DNA of 64,000 nucleotides from Moraxella sp. (GCA_030525825.1 JAUNDZ010000004.1:42408-106407), one strand, 5' to 3'. Counted from the first letter of the stretch, positions 25,442 through 36,074 are shown. A program made the numbers and translations. Notes: a model not told the origin generated them from the letters alone.

Positions 25442-26443
25442 ATGTTTGATATTGTTGCCATCGGCAATGCCCTAGTGGACACCGAATTTAAAATCAGCGA
25501 TGAGACTTTGACCGCCACCAACCTAACCCGTGGCAACATGACACTTGCCGAGCCAGATGCCCAAAACGCCCTATTTGCCACACTTGCCCAAGCAGGCGAC
25601 CACCCTGCCAAGCAAGCAGGCGGCGGCTCAGCGGCCAATAGCGTGGTGGCGTTTGCATCTTTGGGCGGTCGTGCGTTTTATAATTGCCGAGTGGGCGGTG
25701 ATGACATGGGCGATTTTTATTTATCCGACCTAGAACGCTCAGGCGTTACCACCGATGCTGATGTCGCCATTGATGCCGATGGCACGACAGGCTCATGTGT
25801 GGTCTTGGTTACGCCAGATGGCGAACGCACCATGCAAACACACCTAGGCACCAGCAGCCAAATCAATGAACGCAACATCAACTTTGACACCCTGCAAGGG
25901 GCGAAATGGCTCTACCTAGAAGGCTATCTTGCCATGTCGCCATCCATCACAGATGGTATCGCCCAGTTACGCCAAAAGGCGAGCGAACAAGGTGTAAAAG
26001 TTGCTGTCAGCTTTGCCGACCCTGCAGTAGTCAAATTCGCCAAAGACGGGCTGGACACCATGCTGTCAGGTGGTGTGGATGCCATCTTTTGTAACTGCGA
26101 AGAAGCCATGCTCTATACGGGGGCAGACAGCCATGAGACAGCTGTACAAGCCTTAGGCGAGTTTGCCGAGTTGGTGGTGGTTACCAACAGCGACAAGCCC
26201 ACACTCATCGCCCAAGCAGGCACACTCATCAGCGTGCCATCATTGCCGATTGACAAGCCCATCGATACCAATGGGGCTGGCGACAACTACGCAGGGGCAT
26301 TTTTATACGCCCTAAGCACCAACCATTCACTACAACAATGCGGGCAGCTTGCCGCCCATGTCGCAGGTCGCATTGTCATGCAGTTCGGTCCACGCTTATC
26401 CACCCAAGACTATCAAACCATCAAAACCCAAGTGCTGGACTAA
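25442..26443 (+). CDS. PfkB-family carbohydrate/nucleoside kinase (adenosine kinase-like)
   Basis: A ribokinase-fold kinase of 333 residues. The N-terminal GGSAANSVVAFASLGG signature binds sugar, and the C-terminal signature DTNGAGD (residues 275-281) provides the catalytic Asp281 and anion hole. The N-terminus FDIVAIGNALVD resembles the adenosine kinase branch often found as a single gene in proteobacteria, but inosine, guanosine or a sugar could equally be the substrate. It starts 130 bp after the universal stress gene, beyond the double hairpin, so it may receive read-through. A terminator follows. Confidence 0.87.
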   Translation: MFDIVAIGNALVDTEFKISDETLTATNLTRGNMTLAEPDAQNALFATLAQAGDHPAKQAGGGSAANSVVAFASLGGRAFYNCRVGGDDMGDFYLSDLERSGVTTDADVAIDADGTTGSCVVLVTPDGERTMQTHLGTSSQINERNINFDTLQGAKWLYLEGYLAMSPSITDGIAQLRQKASEQGVKVAVSFADPAVVKFAKDGLDTMLSGGVDAIFCNCEEAMLYTGADSHETAVQALGEFAELVVVTNSDKPTLIAQAGTLISVPSLPIDKPIDTNGAGDNYAGAFLYALSTNHSLQQCGQLAAHVAGRIVMQFGPRLSTQDYQTIKTQVLD

Positions 26444-26460
26444 CAACCATGTACAAATAC

Positions 26461-26493
26461 AAAAAAATCGCTCAATACTTGGGCGATTTTTTG
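26461..26493 (+). terminator. Terminator of the PfkB kinase gene
   Basis: AAAAAAATCGC pairs with GCGATTTTTT around a short loop, 18 bp after the stop. Confidence 0.85.
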
Positions 26494-26507
26494 TTGTGGA
26501 AAGAAAG

Positions 26508-26538
26508 ACAAAAATAGGGGCGATATTTTGCCCCTATT
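26508..26538 (-). terminator. Terminator of nfuA
   Basis: On the minus strand AATAGGGGC pairs with GCCCCTATT and is followed by TTTTG, about 75 bp after the nfuA stop. Confidence 0.75.
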
Positions 26539-26614
26539 GATGGATATGCTGCTGAATTATTAACAATTTAGCCACTCACAGCTCAACTAATTTCACAGCT
26601 TAAATCATTGCAAA

Positions 26615-27274
26615 TTACTTGTAATAAGCATTGTCCGAGATGCTGTGGTCGGTATCGTCCACCACTTGAGTCAGCTCTGGGATGGATTGTTTTAGCTGTA
26701 CTTCCACGCCCTGACGCAAGGTAACATCCACCGCCGAGCAGCCTTGACAACCACCGCCGAATTTTAGCACCGCTGTCAAACCTGCTTCATCTTCAATCAA
26801 ATCTATCAGCTCCACCATGCCACCATGACTGGCAAGATTTGGGTTAATCTCTGATTGCAATACATAATTGATACGCTCTTCGACACTGGCATCAGCACCA
26901 ACTTGTGGTACTTTGGAGTTGGGAGCACGGAAAGTCAGCTGACCACCGAAACGGTCTTTGTTATAGTCAATCACCGCATCGTGCAGATAAGGAATGCTCG
27001 GTGCGTCAATGTGAGCGACGAACGCTTCAAATGGAATCTGCAAATCCGATTCATCAATCTCATCAGGCTGGCAGTAGCTCATGCAGCACTCAGCACGGGG
27101 CGTGCCAGGGTACTCGACAAAGATACGCACACCAATGCCTTCGACTTCCTGCTTGGCGAGCAGCTCGGCAAGGTAGCCTTGTGCTGATGGCGTGATGATG
27201 ATGTTACTGCTTAATGGAGCGTCTTGATTGGCTTCTTGGGCGGTGTCTTGCACGGTGTCTTGGGTGTCGCTCAT
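26615..27274 (-). CDS. nfuA: Iron-sulfur cluster carrier NfuA
   Basis: Scaffold/carrier that binds a [4Fe-4S] cluster and delivers it to apo-proteins. It has an N-terminal degenerate A-type (IscA-like) domain and a C-terminal NifU-like domain with the cluster-ligating CxxC in GGGCQGCSAV. I chose the ATG at 27272-27274 (219 residues); the frame extends to 27346 but that adds a hydrophobic stretch not found in the family. The 20-residue Gln/Asp/Ala-rich N-terminus before the A-type domain is longer than in E. coli NfuA (191 residues). Monocistronic. Confidence 0.92.
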   Translation of the reverse strand: MSDTQDTVQDTAQEANQDAPLSSNIIITPSAQGYLAELLAKQEVEGIGVRIFVEYPGTPRAECCMSYCQPDEIDESDLQIPFEAFVAHIDAPSIPYLHDAVIDYNKDRFGGQLTFRAPNSKVPQVGADASVEERINYVLQSEINPNLASHGGMVELIDLIEDEAGLTAVLKFGGGCQGCSAVDVTLRQGVEVQLKQSIPELTQVVDDTDHSISDNAYYK

Positions 27275-27495
27275 GGCTACTCTCTTTTTTGATATGAATA
27301 AGATAAATAGGTCAAAATGATTGGCAAGCTCACAATGAACAATCATCCATCATGACAATCTTGACCAAATCAGTTGGTTTATTTCTCTATATGGTAACAT
27401 GAAATGCGTTTATCAAGGCAATTTAAGAAACTTTTTCTCACTTTATGGATTTTTCTGCTATCATTGAGCAGTTTTATTGATTTTATGGACTTAGC

Positions 27496-28497
27496 ATGAC
27501 CAGTGCAGCTTATGAATTTGACCATTTGGTATTTATTGGGCGATTTCAGCCTTTTCATCACGGACATGAATTCGTCGTCAAAGAAGCCTTAAAACAGGCT
27601 GGGCAAGTCATCCTGCTCATCGGCTCTGCCAACAGCCCACGCACCATCAAAAACCCCTTTAATTTTGAAGAACGCCGCCAGATGATACTGGGGGCATTTG
27701 GTGAAGATGAACGCACCAAAATCCACTGCCTACCCATCGATGACACGCTGTACAACGACCACCAATGGCTACAAAACATCCAGTCCACCATCGCACGCAT
27801 CGCACCGCCAGATGCACGCATTGGCATCATCGGACACACCAAAGACGACAGCTCGTACTATCTGTCGCTGTTCCCAAATTGGGGGGCGATTGAGCTGCCC
27901 AGCTTTGACAATCTGTCCGCCACACCGCTAAGAAAGCAGTATTTTACCGATGGCATCATTGATGAGCGGATGTCGATGGCGTCGCAGGCGTTTTTGGCAC
28001 AGTTTTTGCACACGCCTGACTATGCTCGGCTGCGTGATGAGTATCGCCACATCCAAGCCTTTAAAGACGAGTGGCGTACCGCCCCTTATCCGCCCATCTT
28101 TGCCACCACGGACGCACTGGTCGTGCAGTCAGGGCATATTCTACTGATTGAGCGGGGCGGTGAGTATGGGCATGGGCTGTGGGCGTTACCAGGGGGATTT
28201 TTGGATGTGGATGAAAGTCTGCTTGGCTGTGTGCTGCGTGAGTTGCACGAAGAAACTGGGCTTAATATCGATAAACACACCCTAAAATCACGCCACACAT
28301 TTGACGCCCCTGACCGCTCGCCACGGGGTCGCACAATTACTACCGTGTTTCATTTTGAATTAACAGGCGAGAGCCTACCTACCGTGCAAGCAGGCGATGA
28401 TGCTAAAGTGGTGTTTTGGCTGCCTTTGTACGCCTTGGACGGCAAGCGAATGTTTGAAGACCATTACAGCATCATCACGAAGATTTTGGGGATTTAA
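27496..28497 (+). CDS. nadM: Bifunctional NMN adenylyltransferase / Nudix hydrolase (NadM-Nudix)
   Basis: A 333-residue fusion. The N-terminal NadM-type nucleotidyltransferase has the motif GRFQPFHHGHE (HxGH), and the C-terminal Nudix domain has a perfect Nudix box, G-x5-E-x7-REL-HEE-TGL. This matches the fused enzymes of cyanobacteria and Francisella, whose Nudix half is known to act on ADP-ribose. It would convert NMN to NAD and clean up ADP-ribose. With NadR elsewhere in the window the organism has at least two NMN adenylyltransferases. It has a GGA ribosome site 6 nt before the ATG and is followed 34 bp later by the SGNH hydrolase gene. Confidence 0.92.
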   Translation: MTSAAYEFDHLVFIGRFQPFHHGHEFVVKEALKQAGQVILLIGSANSPRTIKNPFNFEERRQMILGAFGEDERTKIHCLPIDDTLYNDHQWLQNIQSTIARIAPPDARIGIIGHTKDDSSYYLSLFPNWGAIELPSFDNLSATPLRKQYFTDGIIDERMSMASQAFLAQFLHTPDYARLRDEYRHIQAFKDEWRTAPYPPIFATTDALVVQSGHILLIERGGEYGHGLWALPGGFLDVDESLLGCVLRELHEETGLNIDKHTLKSRHTFDAPDRSPRGRTITTVFHFELTGESLPTVQAGDDAKVVFWLPLYALDGKRMFEDHYSIITKILGI

Positions 28498-28531
28498 ACT
28501 TCTTTACAAGCAACTTTACATAGCCAAACAA

Positions 28532-29281
28532 ATGATAAAACAATTTTTCACCAAAAAACGAGATTATCTGCTCGCTCCTTTGTACTATTGGCAGGCTTAT
28601 AAAGTTGCCAAACACCTAATCAGACTGCCCGAACCGACAGGGATTCGCCATCATCAAGACGGCACGCCCACCATCGCCATCTTTGGTGACTCGGCAGCGG
28701 CAGGCGTTGGCGTGGATAGTCAAACGGATGCTCCACTGGGTCGCATCATGCACCATCTGAGCAGTCAAGGCTTCCACCCAACCTATCATCTATACGCCAC
28801 CAGCGGTCATGACAGCTTTGATTTATTAACCAATCTGTACGCCCTACCAGCACACCCCATTGATATTGCCATCATCAGTATCGGTGTCAATGATGTCATC
28901 AAACGCACCACCGATAATGCTTGGCAATACAACCTACACCACGCCATCAGACTGCTGACGACCAAATTTCACGCCACAGACATCATCTTTTTAGGTCTGC
29001 CGCCCATGCAGCTGGCAACAGGTTTGCCAAAGCCACTTGGCGGACTCATCGGCAGACGAGCGGCGGCATTAAGCGAGCTTTTGCGTGCGGTATGCCGCCA
29101 ATATGAACAAGTGCATTATGTACGAGATGAGTTTCGTCAAGCAAATCTGTCGCCCAAACTCATGTTCGCCAAAGACGGCTTTCATCCAAGCGCCATCACT
29201 TATGACATTTGGTCAAAAACACTCAGCCGCCATGTGGCAAAATGCCTAAATCAATACAGCTCTCCCTGCCCTGACGCTTAA
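28532..29281 (+). CDS. SGNH/GDSL-family hydrolase
   Basis: A predicted serine esterase or lipase of 249 residues. Block I GDS (52-54, nucleophile Ser54), block III GVND (Asn120) and block V DGFHPS (Asp215, His218) are all present, so the active site is complete. There is no classical signal peptide; the first 30 residues are basic then aromatic/hydrophobic. The open frame extends back into nadM, but the ATG at 28532 avoids overlap. It is probably co-transcribed with nadM. The substrate is unknown. A weak terminator follows. Confidence 0.85.
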   Translation: MIKQFFTKKRDYLLAPLYYWQAYKVAKHLIRLPEPTGIRHHQDGTPTIAIFGDSAAAGVGVDSQTDAPLGRIMHHLSSQGFHPTYHLYATSGHDSFDLLTNLYALPAHPIDIAIISIGVNDVIKRTTDNAWQYNLHHAIRLLTTKFHATDIIFLGLPPMQLATGLPKPLGGLIGRRAAALSELLRAVCRQYEQVHYVRDEFRQANLSPKLMFAKDGFHPSAITYDIWSKTLSRHVAKCLNQYSSPCPDA

Positions 29282-29309
29282 TCACCACCCTTTTAAATAC
29301 ATTTTAAAT

Positions 29310-29339
29310 AAAAAAAGGCGGAAAAAATCCACCTTTTTA
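29310..29339 (+). terminator. Weak terminator after the SGNH hydrolase gene
   Basis: AAAAAGGCGGA pairs with TCCACCTTTTT with one mismatch around a five-A loop. Confidence 0.55.
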
Positions 29340-29369
29340 ATCTTACCAAGCCATCATATCAGACAACAC

Positions 29370-30374
29370 CTAAAACACCATCTCCACACGCCCAAACACA
29401 CCGAGATGATGGTCTTTGTTCTCGGATTTATTATTATAGTAGCTGACATCGCCTTGTAAGAACAGCCACTCACGCCACACAGGCTGACGATAGCTGACAT
29501 AAGGACCGTAGATGTTCAGATTGGCTTTTTTGTCTTCAATGTCGCCGCCTGCATAGATGCCATAGCTAAATTCACGCTGACCGTGCTTGGCTTGCCAATA
29601 GTGCTGCTGATACAAGCTGTTCGCCCAATTGAGATGCTCGGTGTCCTTGTGGGTATAGTGTAGATGCGTGCGATTGATGAGTGTGCGACTGCTTGACTGC
29701 GGCTGACTAAATTCTAAGGTGGTCAGGGCATAATGCTCACTTTTTGAGCCGTATCGGTACATCTGCTCCACATACGCATTCACATCTTTGGGCAGCTCCC
29801 AGCGTTTGCCTGCACGCATTTTTAGGTAAATGTCGTCAGAGCGCACGCCCAAATCCACATCGGTCTCGATGTTTTTGTTTTCTTGGAATCTTGACCATCT
29901 AAGCCCAAGCGATGAGTTCTCTTGGCGGCTTTGTCGTCTGTCAAATCGACGCTCAGTACGAATGACTGCACGCTCGTCGTTATGTATGCCGCCTGCGTTA
30001 TCACTATCTAGGTCATCATCACCAAAGACGACGCTCAGCCGATTTTCTAGGGTGGGCAGTTTGAGCTTACCACGCACACGGGGCTTGATGGTCGTGCCGT
30101 CATACTCATTCCAATGCACATCGGTCATGATGCGTAAGGACGCATGAGCAGGGTCGCTTGGGTCAGTTTTACCAAACCACTTATCCATATGGTGAGCGGC
30201 TTTGTTCAGATAATCTTTGGCATTGTAGCGTTTGTTATCCAGCCATGTCGTCTGCGTCTCATCTCGTGGCACAGGTGGCATACCCATCTCTTCTGTCTCG
30301 TCCGCAGTCTGAGCATGAGCAGTCCCTACCAGCCCCACCATCGCACACAGCGTGTATTTCATCAGATGTTTCAT
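29370..30374 (-). CDS. Probable outer-membrane beta-barrel protein of unknown function
   Basis: A 334-residue exported protein I do not recognise. From the ATG at 30372-30374 it has a signal peptide (cleavage after AHA, about residue 21), a polar 70-residue N-terminal region (KRYNAKDYLNKAAHHMDKWFG), then alternating amphipathic segments rich in Tyr, Arg, His and Asn (for example GLRWSRFQENKN, YVEQMYRYGSKSEHYALT). It ends in an aromatic residue (RVEMVF), as outer-membrane barrels usually do, suggesting about twelve strands. The frame extends 15 codons further, without merit. The ribosome site is weak. It stands alone between a convergent hydrolase gene and gltS. Porin or adhesin roles are guesses. 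Confidence 0.65.
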   Translation of the reverse strand: MKHLMKYTLCAMVGLVGTAHAQTADETEEMGMPPVPRDETQTTWLDNKRYNAKDYLNKAAHHMDKWFGKTDPSDPAHASLRIMTDVHWNEYDGTTIKPRVRGKLKLPTLENRLSVVFGDDDLDSDNAGGIHNDERAVIRTERRFDRRQSRQENSSLGLRWSRFQENKNIETDVDLGVRSDDIYLKMRAGKRWELPKDVNAYVEQMYRYGSKSEHYALTTLEFSQPQSSSRTLINRTHLHYTHKDTEHLNWANSLYQQHYWQAKHGQREFSYGIYAGGDIEDKKANLNIYGPYVSYRQPVWREWLFLQGDVSYYNNKSENKDHHLGVFGRVEMVF

Positions 30375-30438
30375 TGTTGTTGGCTCTGTATTGGCTCTTT
30401 GAGATGGATTGTAGCACATTCAATTTTAAAAACAAATA

Positions 30439-30472
30439 CAAAAAAAGCCCTATACAAAGCAGGACTTTTATT
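30439..30472 (-). terminator. Terminator of gltS
   Basis: On the minus strand AAAAGTCCTGC and GGGCTTTTTTT pair with mismatches around a short loop, about 25 bp after the gltS stop. Confidence 0.6.
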
Positions 30473-30494
30473 ATCATGATGGCGATAGAGCTGA

Positions 30495-31751
30495 TTACAT
30501 GAATGGCAGTTTGGTAAACACCTGCAACACGATGGCGTTCACGATGTCCACAAAGAACGCACCCACCATCGGCACAATCAAAAACGCCTTGTGCGATGGC
30601 AAATAGCGGTCAGTAATCGCCTGCATATTGGCGATGGCGGTCGGCGTCGCCCCCATACCAAAGCCGCAATGACCTGCCGCAAGCACCGCCGCATCATAAT
30701 CACGACCCATCACATTAAAGGTAACAAACACCGCATACAGCACCATCACCACCGTCTGAATAACCAAGATGATGAAAATCGGCAAACCAAGACCCGCCAG
30801 CTCCCACAGTTTTAATGATAACAATGCCATCGCCAAAAACAGCGACAAAGCAGCGTTGCCAAACACATCGATGGCACGGTCAAACATATCAAAGTTAAAC
30901 AGCGAAGTTAAGACATTACGCAGCACCACACCACCGAACAACGCCCAAACGAAAGTCGGTAGCTCAAACCAAGTATCTTTTGCAATACCTGTCATAATAT
31001 CAGCGAATGCCAAGCACGCAGCAAACAGAGCCAAAGTCTCAATCGCAGAAGTGGCGGTAATCAGACGAGTGTTGTCCGAACGCTCAAAAATCACTTCGAT
31101 GGCATCGCCGTCATCGTCTGCCACTTTTTTGTTGGTAGCATCATCCTGCATGGCATTTTTTTGGGTCAAATCTTTTGGCTTGGTACCGAGTCGATTGATG
31201 AGACGCTGTGCTACAGGTCCGCCAATCACACCACCTGCCACCAGACCATAGGTCGCACAGGCAATGCCCAGCGTGGTCGCTGCCGCCACACCATAGGTCT
31301 GTTCAAGCGTTGCACCCCATGCACCTGCCGTGCCATGACCGCCCGTCAATGAGATGGAGCCTGCCACCAGACCCAACATTGGGTCAATACCAAGTGCCAT
31401 CGCCGAACCCACGCCAACAGCATTTTGGATAATGATGAACACCGACACCAAAGCCGACAGCACGAGCAGTGGCATACCGCCTGCTCTTAGGCGGCTAAAA
31501 TCAGCCGACAGACCGATGGACGCAAAGAACATCAGCATACAGGCGGTTTGTAGTTCTTTTTGAAAGGCAAAAGAATAACCAAAAACAGCGTGTAGCGTAT
31601 AGATGACAGCTGCCGCTACCAAGCCACCTGCCACAGGCTCAGGAATATTAAAATGCTCCAAAAATTTAATTTTTTTGACCAGCACCTTACCAAGTAGCAG
31701 CACCAGCGTGGCTAAAATCAAAGTGTAGTAGCCATTTAACACAATTTCCAT
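30495..31751 (-). CDS. gltS: Sodium/glutamate symporter GltS
   Basis: Inner-membrane Na+-coupled glutamate importer. The 418 residues contain about ten helices in two inverted halves; both re-entrant pore loops are recognisable: SLTGGHGTAGAWG in the first half and GHCGFGMGATPTAIANM in the second, the GGHGT-type motifs of the ESS family. I chose the ATG at 31749-31751 with GGAG upstream over a non-ATG extension to 31799. A promoter about 215 nt upstream leaves a long leader with two small hairpins. Confidence 0.93.
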   Translation of the reverse strand: MEIVLNGYYTLILATLVLLLGKVLVKKIKFLEHFNIPEPVAGGLVAAAVIYTLHAVFGYSFAFQKELQTACMLMFFASIGLSADFSRLRAGGMPLLVLSALVSVFIIIQNAVGVGSAMALGIDPMLGLVAGSISLTGGHGTAGAWGATLEQTYGVAAATTLGIACATYGLVAGGVIGGPVAQRLINRLGTKPKDLTQKNAMQDDATNKKVADDDGDAIEVIFERSDNTRLITATSAIETLALFAACLAFADIMTGIAKDTWFELPTFVWALFGGVVLRNVLTSLFNFDMFDRAIDVFGNAALSLFLAMALLSLKLWELAGLGLPIFIILVIQTVVMVLYAVFVTFNVMGRDYDAAVLAAGHCGFGMGATPTAIANMQAITDRYLPSHKAFLIVPMVGAFFVDIVNAIVLQVFTKLPFM

Positions 31752-31968
31752 AACAACTCCAACAATCAAAGCAGCACCGCCACTTCGCAATTTAAACAAT
31801 CAAATCAATCGTTAAAATCGGCATTTTAAAAATATCAAATAAAGCAATTAAAAACGGTCGTAATAACCAGATTTAAAAACAACATCAAAACACAGCAAAT
31901 ACAGCCATACTGATGACAATCATCAAAACGCTCGTTTTCGCATGGGTCTGTGCTTTTTTAGGGTGCGT

Positions 31969-31997
31969 ATTGTAACAAGTTTGCCTTGCAATTGCAA
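31969..31997 (-). promoter_or_regulatory. Probable gltS promoter with long leader
   Basis: On the minus strand TTGCAA (31992-31997), a 17-bp spacer and TACAAT (31969-31974) with a TG at the extended position. The approximately 215-nt leader holds two short hairpins (AAAACG/CGTTTT and GATGA/TCATC) but no credible leader peptide. The 338 bp between gltS and purL otherwise contain only the purL terminator. Confidence 0.5.
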
Positions 31998-32039
31998 AAT
32001 ACTTACCCAAAACCCCACCAATCACAGCAAAACCCCAAA

Positions 32040-32072
32040 TAAAAAACGAACCCCCTAAGGCGTTCGTTTTTT
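32040..32072 (-). terminator. Terminator of purL
   Basis: AAAAAACGAAC and GTTCGTTTTTT form a perfect 11-bp stem with a CCTTAGGGG-type loop, 18 bp after the purL stop. Confidence 0.88.
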
Positions 32073-32089
32073 GGTTCATTTAGCCAGAA

Positions 32090-35000
32090 TTAACGCAAGA
32101 ATGCACGAGCGTTACGGAACAGACGCATCCACGCACCGTCATTGGTCCACTCATCAGGCTTCCACGAGTGATTCACCGCACGCAGCGTACGCTCTGGGTG
32201 TGGCATCATCAAAGTAACACGCCCATCGGTGCTACACACGCCTGTGATGCCTTGTGGCGAGCCATTGGGGTTCAGCGGATAATGCTCCGTCGGACGACCT
32301 TGCGAATCCACATAGCGTAGGGCAATCTGACCATGTCGAGCCAGCTCATTCATCGACGCTTCGCTCATCTGTGCATAGCCTTCGCCATGTGCCACCGCAA
32401 TCGGCAGAATGCTGTCTTGCATGCCTTTTAGTAGTACCGATTTGGTGCGTTCTACTCGCACATTGACCGTGCGTGCTTCAAAGCGTGCTGATTTATTAAA
32501 GGTAAAGCGTGGGAAATGCTCTGCACCGACCATCAGCTCTTTTAATTGACTCATCATCTGACAGCCGTTACACACCCCTAGGGCAAAAGTCTCTGGACGG
32601 TGGAAAAATCTAGCAAACTGCATACGCAGCTCGTCATGGAACAGCACCGAATTCGCCCAGCCAGAGCCTGCACCCAGCACATCGCCATAACTGAATCCAC
32701 CACACGCCACCAAACCTTCAAAATCTCTTAGGTTGATGCGTCCGCTCATCAAGTCGCTCATGTGGACATCAATCGCTTCAAAGCCTGCACGCACAAAGCC
32801 TGCCGCCATTTCTAAATGACCGTTTACGCCCTGCTCACGCAAGATGGCGACTTTTGGCTGACTGGTGCGACTGTTCACATAAGGGGCTTCTACTGCCAAA
32901 TCCAGCTCAAAGTTGGCATCGGCAATCAGACCGTGATGGTTGGCATCGCCAATCAAGGCGAACTCTTGGTCAGCACACTCAGGATTATCACGCATGGATG
33001 CGATGGCGTGGCTGACTTTCGTCCATTCTTGTTGTAGCTCACTACGAGCAAAGCTCAGCGACTGGCTTGGCGTTGTGATGTCAAGCGTGTCTTGATTTGC
33101 CCCGCCTGCTGGCGTAACAAAGGTGCTACCGATGACGCTTAGCATCGGCTCTACTTGATGTGCTTTGGCAAGCTCGGCTAGGTGTGCTTCGTCTTGTGGC
33201 AGCACTTGGATGACCGCACCCAGCTCTTCGGCAAACAGCTGACCAAGCAGATTGTCATCGCCAAGCTCTAATGAGACTTTTAGACGGCTGGCGAACTGCA
33301 TCTCAGCAACGGTGGCAATCATACCGCCATCGCCGATGTCATGATAAGCACGAATCACGCCTGCTTCGTTCGCCGCTTGGATAAAGGCAAAGAAGTTGGC
33401 AAGGTCGGCAGGCTGCTCCACATCAGGGCAGTCATCGCCCAGCTGACTTAAAGTCTGAGCAAAGATAGACGCACCCAAGCGAAGTTTGCCCGCTGATAAA
33501 TCCAAACGATACAGACGAGCATCAGCATTGATAAGCTCAGGCGTGATGGTCTTAGCGACATCTTGAACAGGGGCGAACGCTGTGATGATTAGGCTCATCG
33601 GCGAGCTGACCGACTTATCCACGCCATCATCGCTCCAATGAGCTTTCATGGATAAGCTGTCCTTACCCACAGGGATGGTGATGCCCAAGGCAGGGCATAG
33701 CTCTTCACCGATGGCGTGCACTGCATCAAACAATGCTGCATCTTCTTTATCATCGCCACACGCCGCCATCCAGTTGGCAGATAGGGTAACTTGTGAGACT
33801 TGGCTGATGCGTGCTGATGCAATGTTGGTCAATGCTTCGCCCACCGCCAGTCGGGCAGATGCTTTTGGATTGATGAGTGCCGCAGGCGTACGCTCGCCCA
33901 TCGCCATCGCTTCACCAGTATCGGCAAGCAGCCCTGTCATCGTTACCGCACAGTCCGCCACAGGCACTTGATAGCGACCGACATACTGGTCTTGGGTTAC
34001 CATGCCTGTGATGGAGCGGTCGCCAATGCTGATTAGGAATGATTTGCTGGCAACGGTTGGGTGACGAAGCACATCTTTGATGCTCTCACGCACATCGACG
34101 CCTGACACATCAAGTGGGCGTAGTTCGCTATTTGTGCGGTTAAAGCTGCGTTTCATGCGTGGCGTACCACCGAGCAGTACCTGCATTGGCATATCCACAG
34201 GCTGCTCTGGCAGTAGGCTGTCATCAACTTTTAATTCACGCACGGCAGTTGCCACACCCAAGATGGCGTATGGGCAACGCTCTCTGGCACAAATGTCATC
34301 AAAGAGTTTTTCGCTCTGTGGCGAGATGGCAAGCACATAGCGTTCTTGGGCTTCGTTCGACCAGATTGCCATCGGCGACATGCCTTTTTCTAGTGATGGC
34401 ACTTTTCTTAGGTTTAGATGAGCTCCTAGCTCGTGGTCATCGACCAGCTCTGGCATGGCATTCGACAGACCGCCTGCACCCACATCGTGAATGGAGATGA
34501 TAGGGTTGTTATCTTCGCCATCTTTTGCCATCGCCCAGCACGCATCGATGACTTCTTGGCAACGACGCTCCATCTCGGCATTGTCTCGCTGCACCGATGC
34601 AAAGTCTAGCCCTTCATCCAGCTCGCCGCTGTCCACCGAGCTGGCTGCACCGCCGCCCAAGCCAATCTGCATGGCAGGTCCACCCAAAACGATGAGCAAA
34701 TCACCTTCACGGATGGCGTTTTTTTGTACCAAATTGCGTTTGATGTTGCCATAACCACCCGCAATCATGATGGGCTTATGATAGCCGCGCATCTGACTGC
34801 CGTCCTGCTCGGCAGAAGTGTCCAGCTGAAATGTACGGAAATAGCCGTTTAGGTTCGGGCGACCGAACTCGTTGGCAAAGGCGGCACTGCCCAACGGACC
34901 GTCAATCATGATGTCAAGAGCAGATGCCATACGTTCAGGCTTGCCATAGTCTTTGGCAGAGACCTTGCCTGATATTTCCCATTTTTCAGGCATATTGGGT

Positions 35001-36034
35001 AGGTGTAGGTGTGATACACTAAATCCTGCCAAGCCTGCTTTTGGCTTACCGCCACGACCTGTCGCCCCTTCATCACGAATCTCGCCACCTGCCCCAGTCG
35101 CCGCCCCTGCAAATGGTGCGATGGCGGTTGGGTGGTTGTGCGTCTCAACTTTCATCAAGATGTCAATTTGCTCATCATGAAAGCCGTATTGCGACTCGCC
35201 TGCTGCGTTTTTGGTGGGATAAAAACGGGGCGTGGCAAAGCCTGCCATCACCGCTGCGTTGTCTTTGTAGGCGGATAAGATGCCGTCAGAGTTCTGCTCG
35301 TGCGTGTTTTTAATCATCTTAAACAGTGATTTTGGCTGCACTTGACCATCAATCGTCCACTCGGCATTAAAAATCTTATGACGGCAATGCTCCGAGTTGG
35401 CTTGGGCGAACATCATCAGCTCAACATCGGTCGGATTGCGTCCAAGTTCGGTGAAATTCTCCACCAAATAATCAATGTCTTCTTCGGACAATGCAAAACC
35501 AAACTCAACATTCGCACGCACCAGTGCATCACGACCTTGACCCATGATGTCCACATATTCTAGGTGGGCAGGCTCGCCATCGATGAACAGTGCTGCGACA
35601 TCATCTAGGTCGTACACCAGACTTTGAGTCATGCGGTCGTGTAGGATATTCTCGGCGGCACTGGGCAGCTTGGCAGGCAACTCTTCGCCTGATAAAGTGA
35701 ACACAACCACTCGCTCAATTCGATTGACTTTTAGACCACAGTTATTAAAAATATCGGTCGCCTTTGACGCCCAAGGGCTAATCGTGCCAAAGCGTGGCGA
35801 CACCACCACTTGAATTTGACCTGCTTGGGCGGTTGTTAGGGCGACTTCTTCGCCTTGATTGAGTAGGTTGATGGCTTTTTTGCGGTCAGCACCATCGATG
35901 ACGCCATCAAAAACATAAACCTGCTGACTGTCTACCGCACTAATTTTCAGCCCTGCTTTTTGTTCAAGTTGCGTTGCCAATTTTTTGGCTTGAAAATCCG
36001 TTAAAAAACGATGCCCTGCGATGGTGCTAGTCAT
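32090..36034 (-). CDS. purL: Phosphoribosylformylglycinamidine synthase PurL
   Basis: Large-type FGAM synthase of purine biosynthesis, converting FGAR to FGAM with glutamine. The 1314 residues include the N-terminal domain, the AIR-synthase-like ATP domains ([20 protein letters not shown]-type core, here [14 protein letters not shown]) and a C-terminal class I glutaminase with nucleophile Cys in [12 protein letters not shown] and the PHPERT His. I chose the ATG at 36032-36034 with AAGGG upstream; the longer frame to 36121 would read through the promoter. Single large PurL without PurS/PurQ is normal in gammaproteobacteria. Monocistronic with a clear terminator. Confidence 0.97.
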   Translation of the reverse strand: MTSTIAGHRFLTDFQAKKLATQLEQKAGLKISAVDSQQVYVFDGVIDGADRKKAINLLNQGEEVALTTAQAGQIQVVVSPRFGTISPWASKATDIFNNCGLKVNRIERVVVFTLSGEELPAKLPSAAENILHDRMTQSLVYDLDDVAALFIDGEPAHLEYVDIMGQGRDALVRANVEFGFALSEEDIDYLVENFTELGRNPTDVELMMFAQANSEHCRHKIFNAEWTIDGQVQPKSLFKMIKNTHEQNSDGILSAYKDNAAVMAGFATPRFYPTKNAAGESQYGFHDEQIDILMKVETHNHPTAIAPFAGAATGAGGEIRDEGATGRGGKPKAGLAGFSVSHLHLPNMPEKWEISGKVSAKDYGKPERMASALDIMIDGPLGSAAFANEFGRPNLNGYFRTFQLDTSAEQDGSQMRGYHKPIMIAGGYGNIKRNLVQKNAIREGDLLIVLGGPAMQIGLGGGAASSVDSGELDEGLDFASVQRDNAEMERRCQEVIDACWAMAKDGEDNNPIISIHDVGAGGLSNAMPELVDDHELGAHLNLRKVPSLEKGMSPMAIWSNEAQERYVLAISPQSEKLFDDICARERCPYAILGVATAVRELKVDDSLLPEQPVDMPMQVLLGGTPRMKRSFNRTNSELRPLDVSGVDVRESIKDVLRHPTVASKSFLISIGDRSITGMVTQDQYVGRYQVPVADCAVTMTGLLADTGEAMAMGERTPAALINPKASARLAVGEALTNIASARISQVSQVTLSANWMAACGDDKEDAALFDAVHAIGEELCPALGITIPVGKDSLSMKAHWSDDGVDKSVSSPMSLIITAFAPVQDVAKTITPELINADARLYRLDLSAGKLRLGASIFAQTLSQLGDDCPDVEQPADLANFFAFIQAANEAGVIRAYHDIGDGGMIATVAEMQFASRLKVSLELGDDNLLGQLFAEELGAVIQVLPQDEAHLAELAKAHQVEPMLSVIGSTFVTPAGGANQDTLDITTPSQSLSFARSELQQEWTKVSHAIASMRDNPECADQEFALIGDANHHGLIADANFELDLAVEAPYVNSRTSQPKVAILREQGVNGHLEMAAGFVRAGFEAIDVHMSDLMSGRINLRDFEGLVACGGFSYGDVLGAGSGWANSVLFHDELRMQFARFFHRPETFALGVCNGCQMMSQLKELMVGAEHFPRFTFNKSARFEARTVNVRVERTKSVLLKGMQDSILPIAVAHGEGYAQMSEASMNELARHGQIALRYVDSQGRPTEHYPLNPNGSPQGITGVCSTDGRVTLMMPHPERTLRAVNHSWKPDEWTNDGAWMRLFRNARAFLR

Positions 36035-36074
36035 GAACGATACCCTTATCGAATGATGAAAAATAAATGCCATT

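Noticed and set aside
27275-27346. N-terminal extension of NfuA
   Set aside because: It adds a hydrophobic stretch not found in NfuA; the internal ATG gives a normal protein.
31885-32079. 64-codon hydrophobic minus-strand frame between gltS and purL
   Set aside because: It starts inside the purL terminator stem, has no ribosome site and spans the probable gltS promoter.
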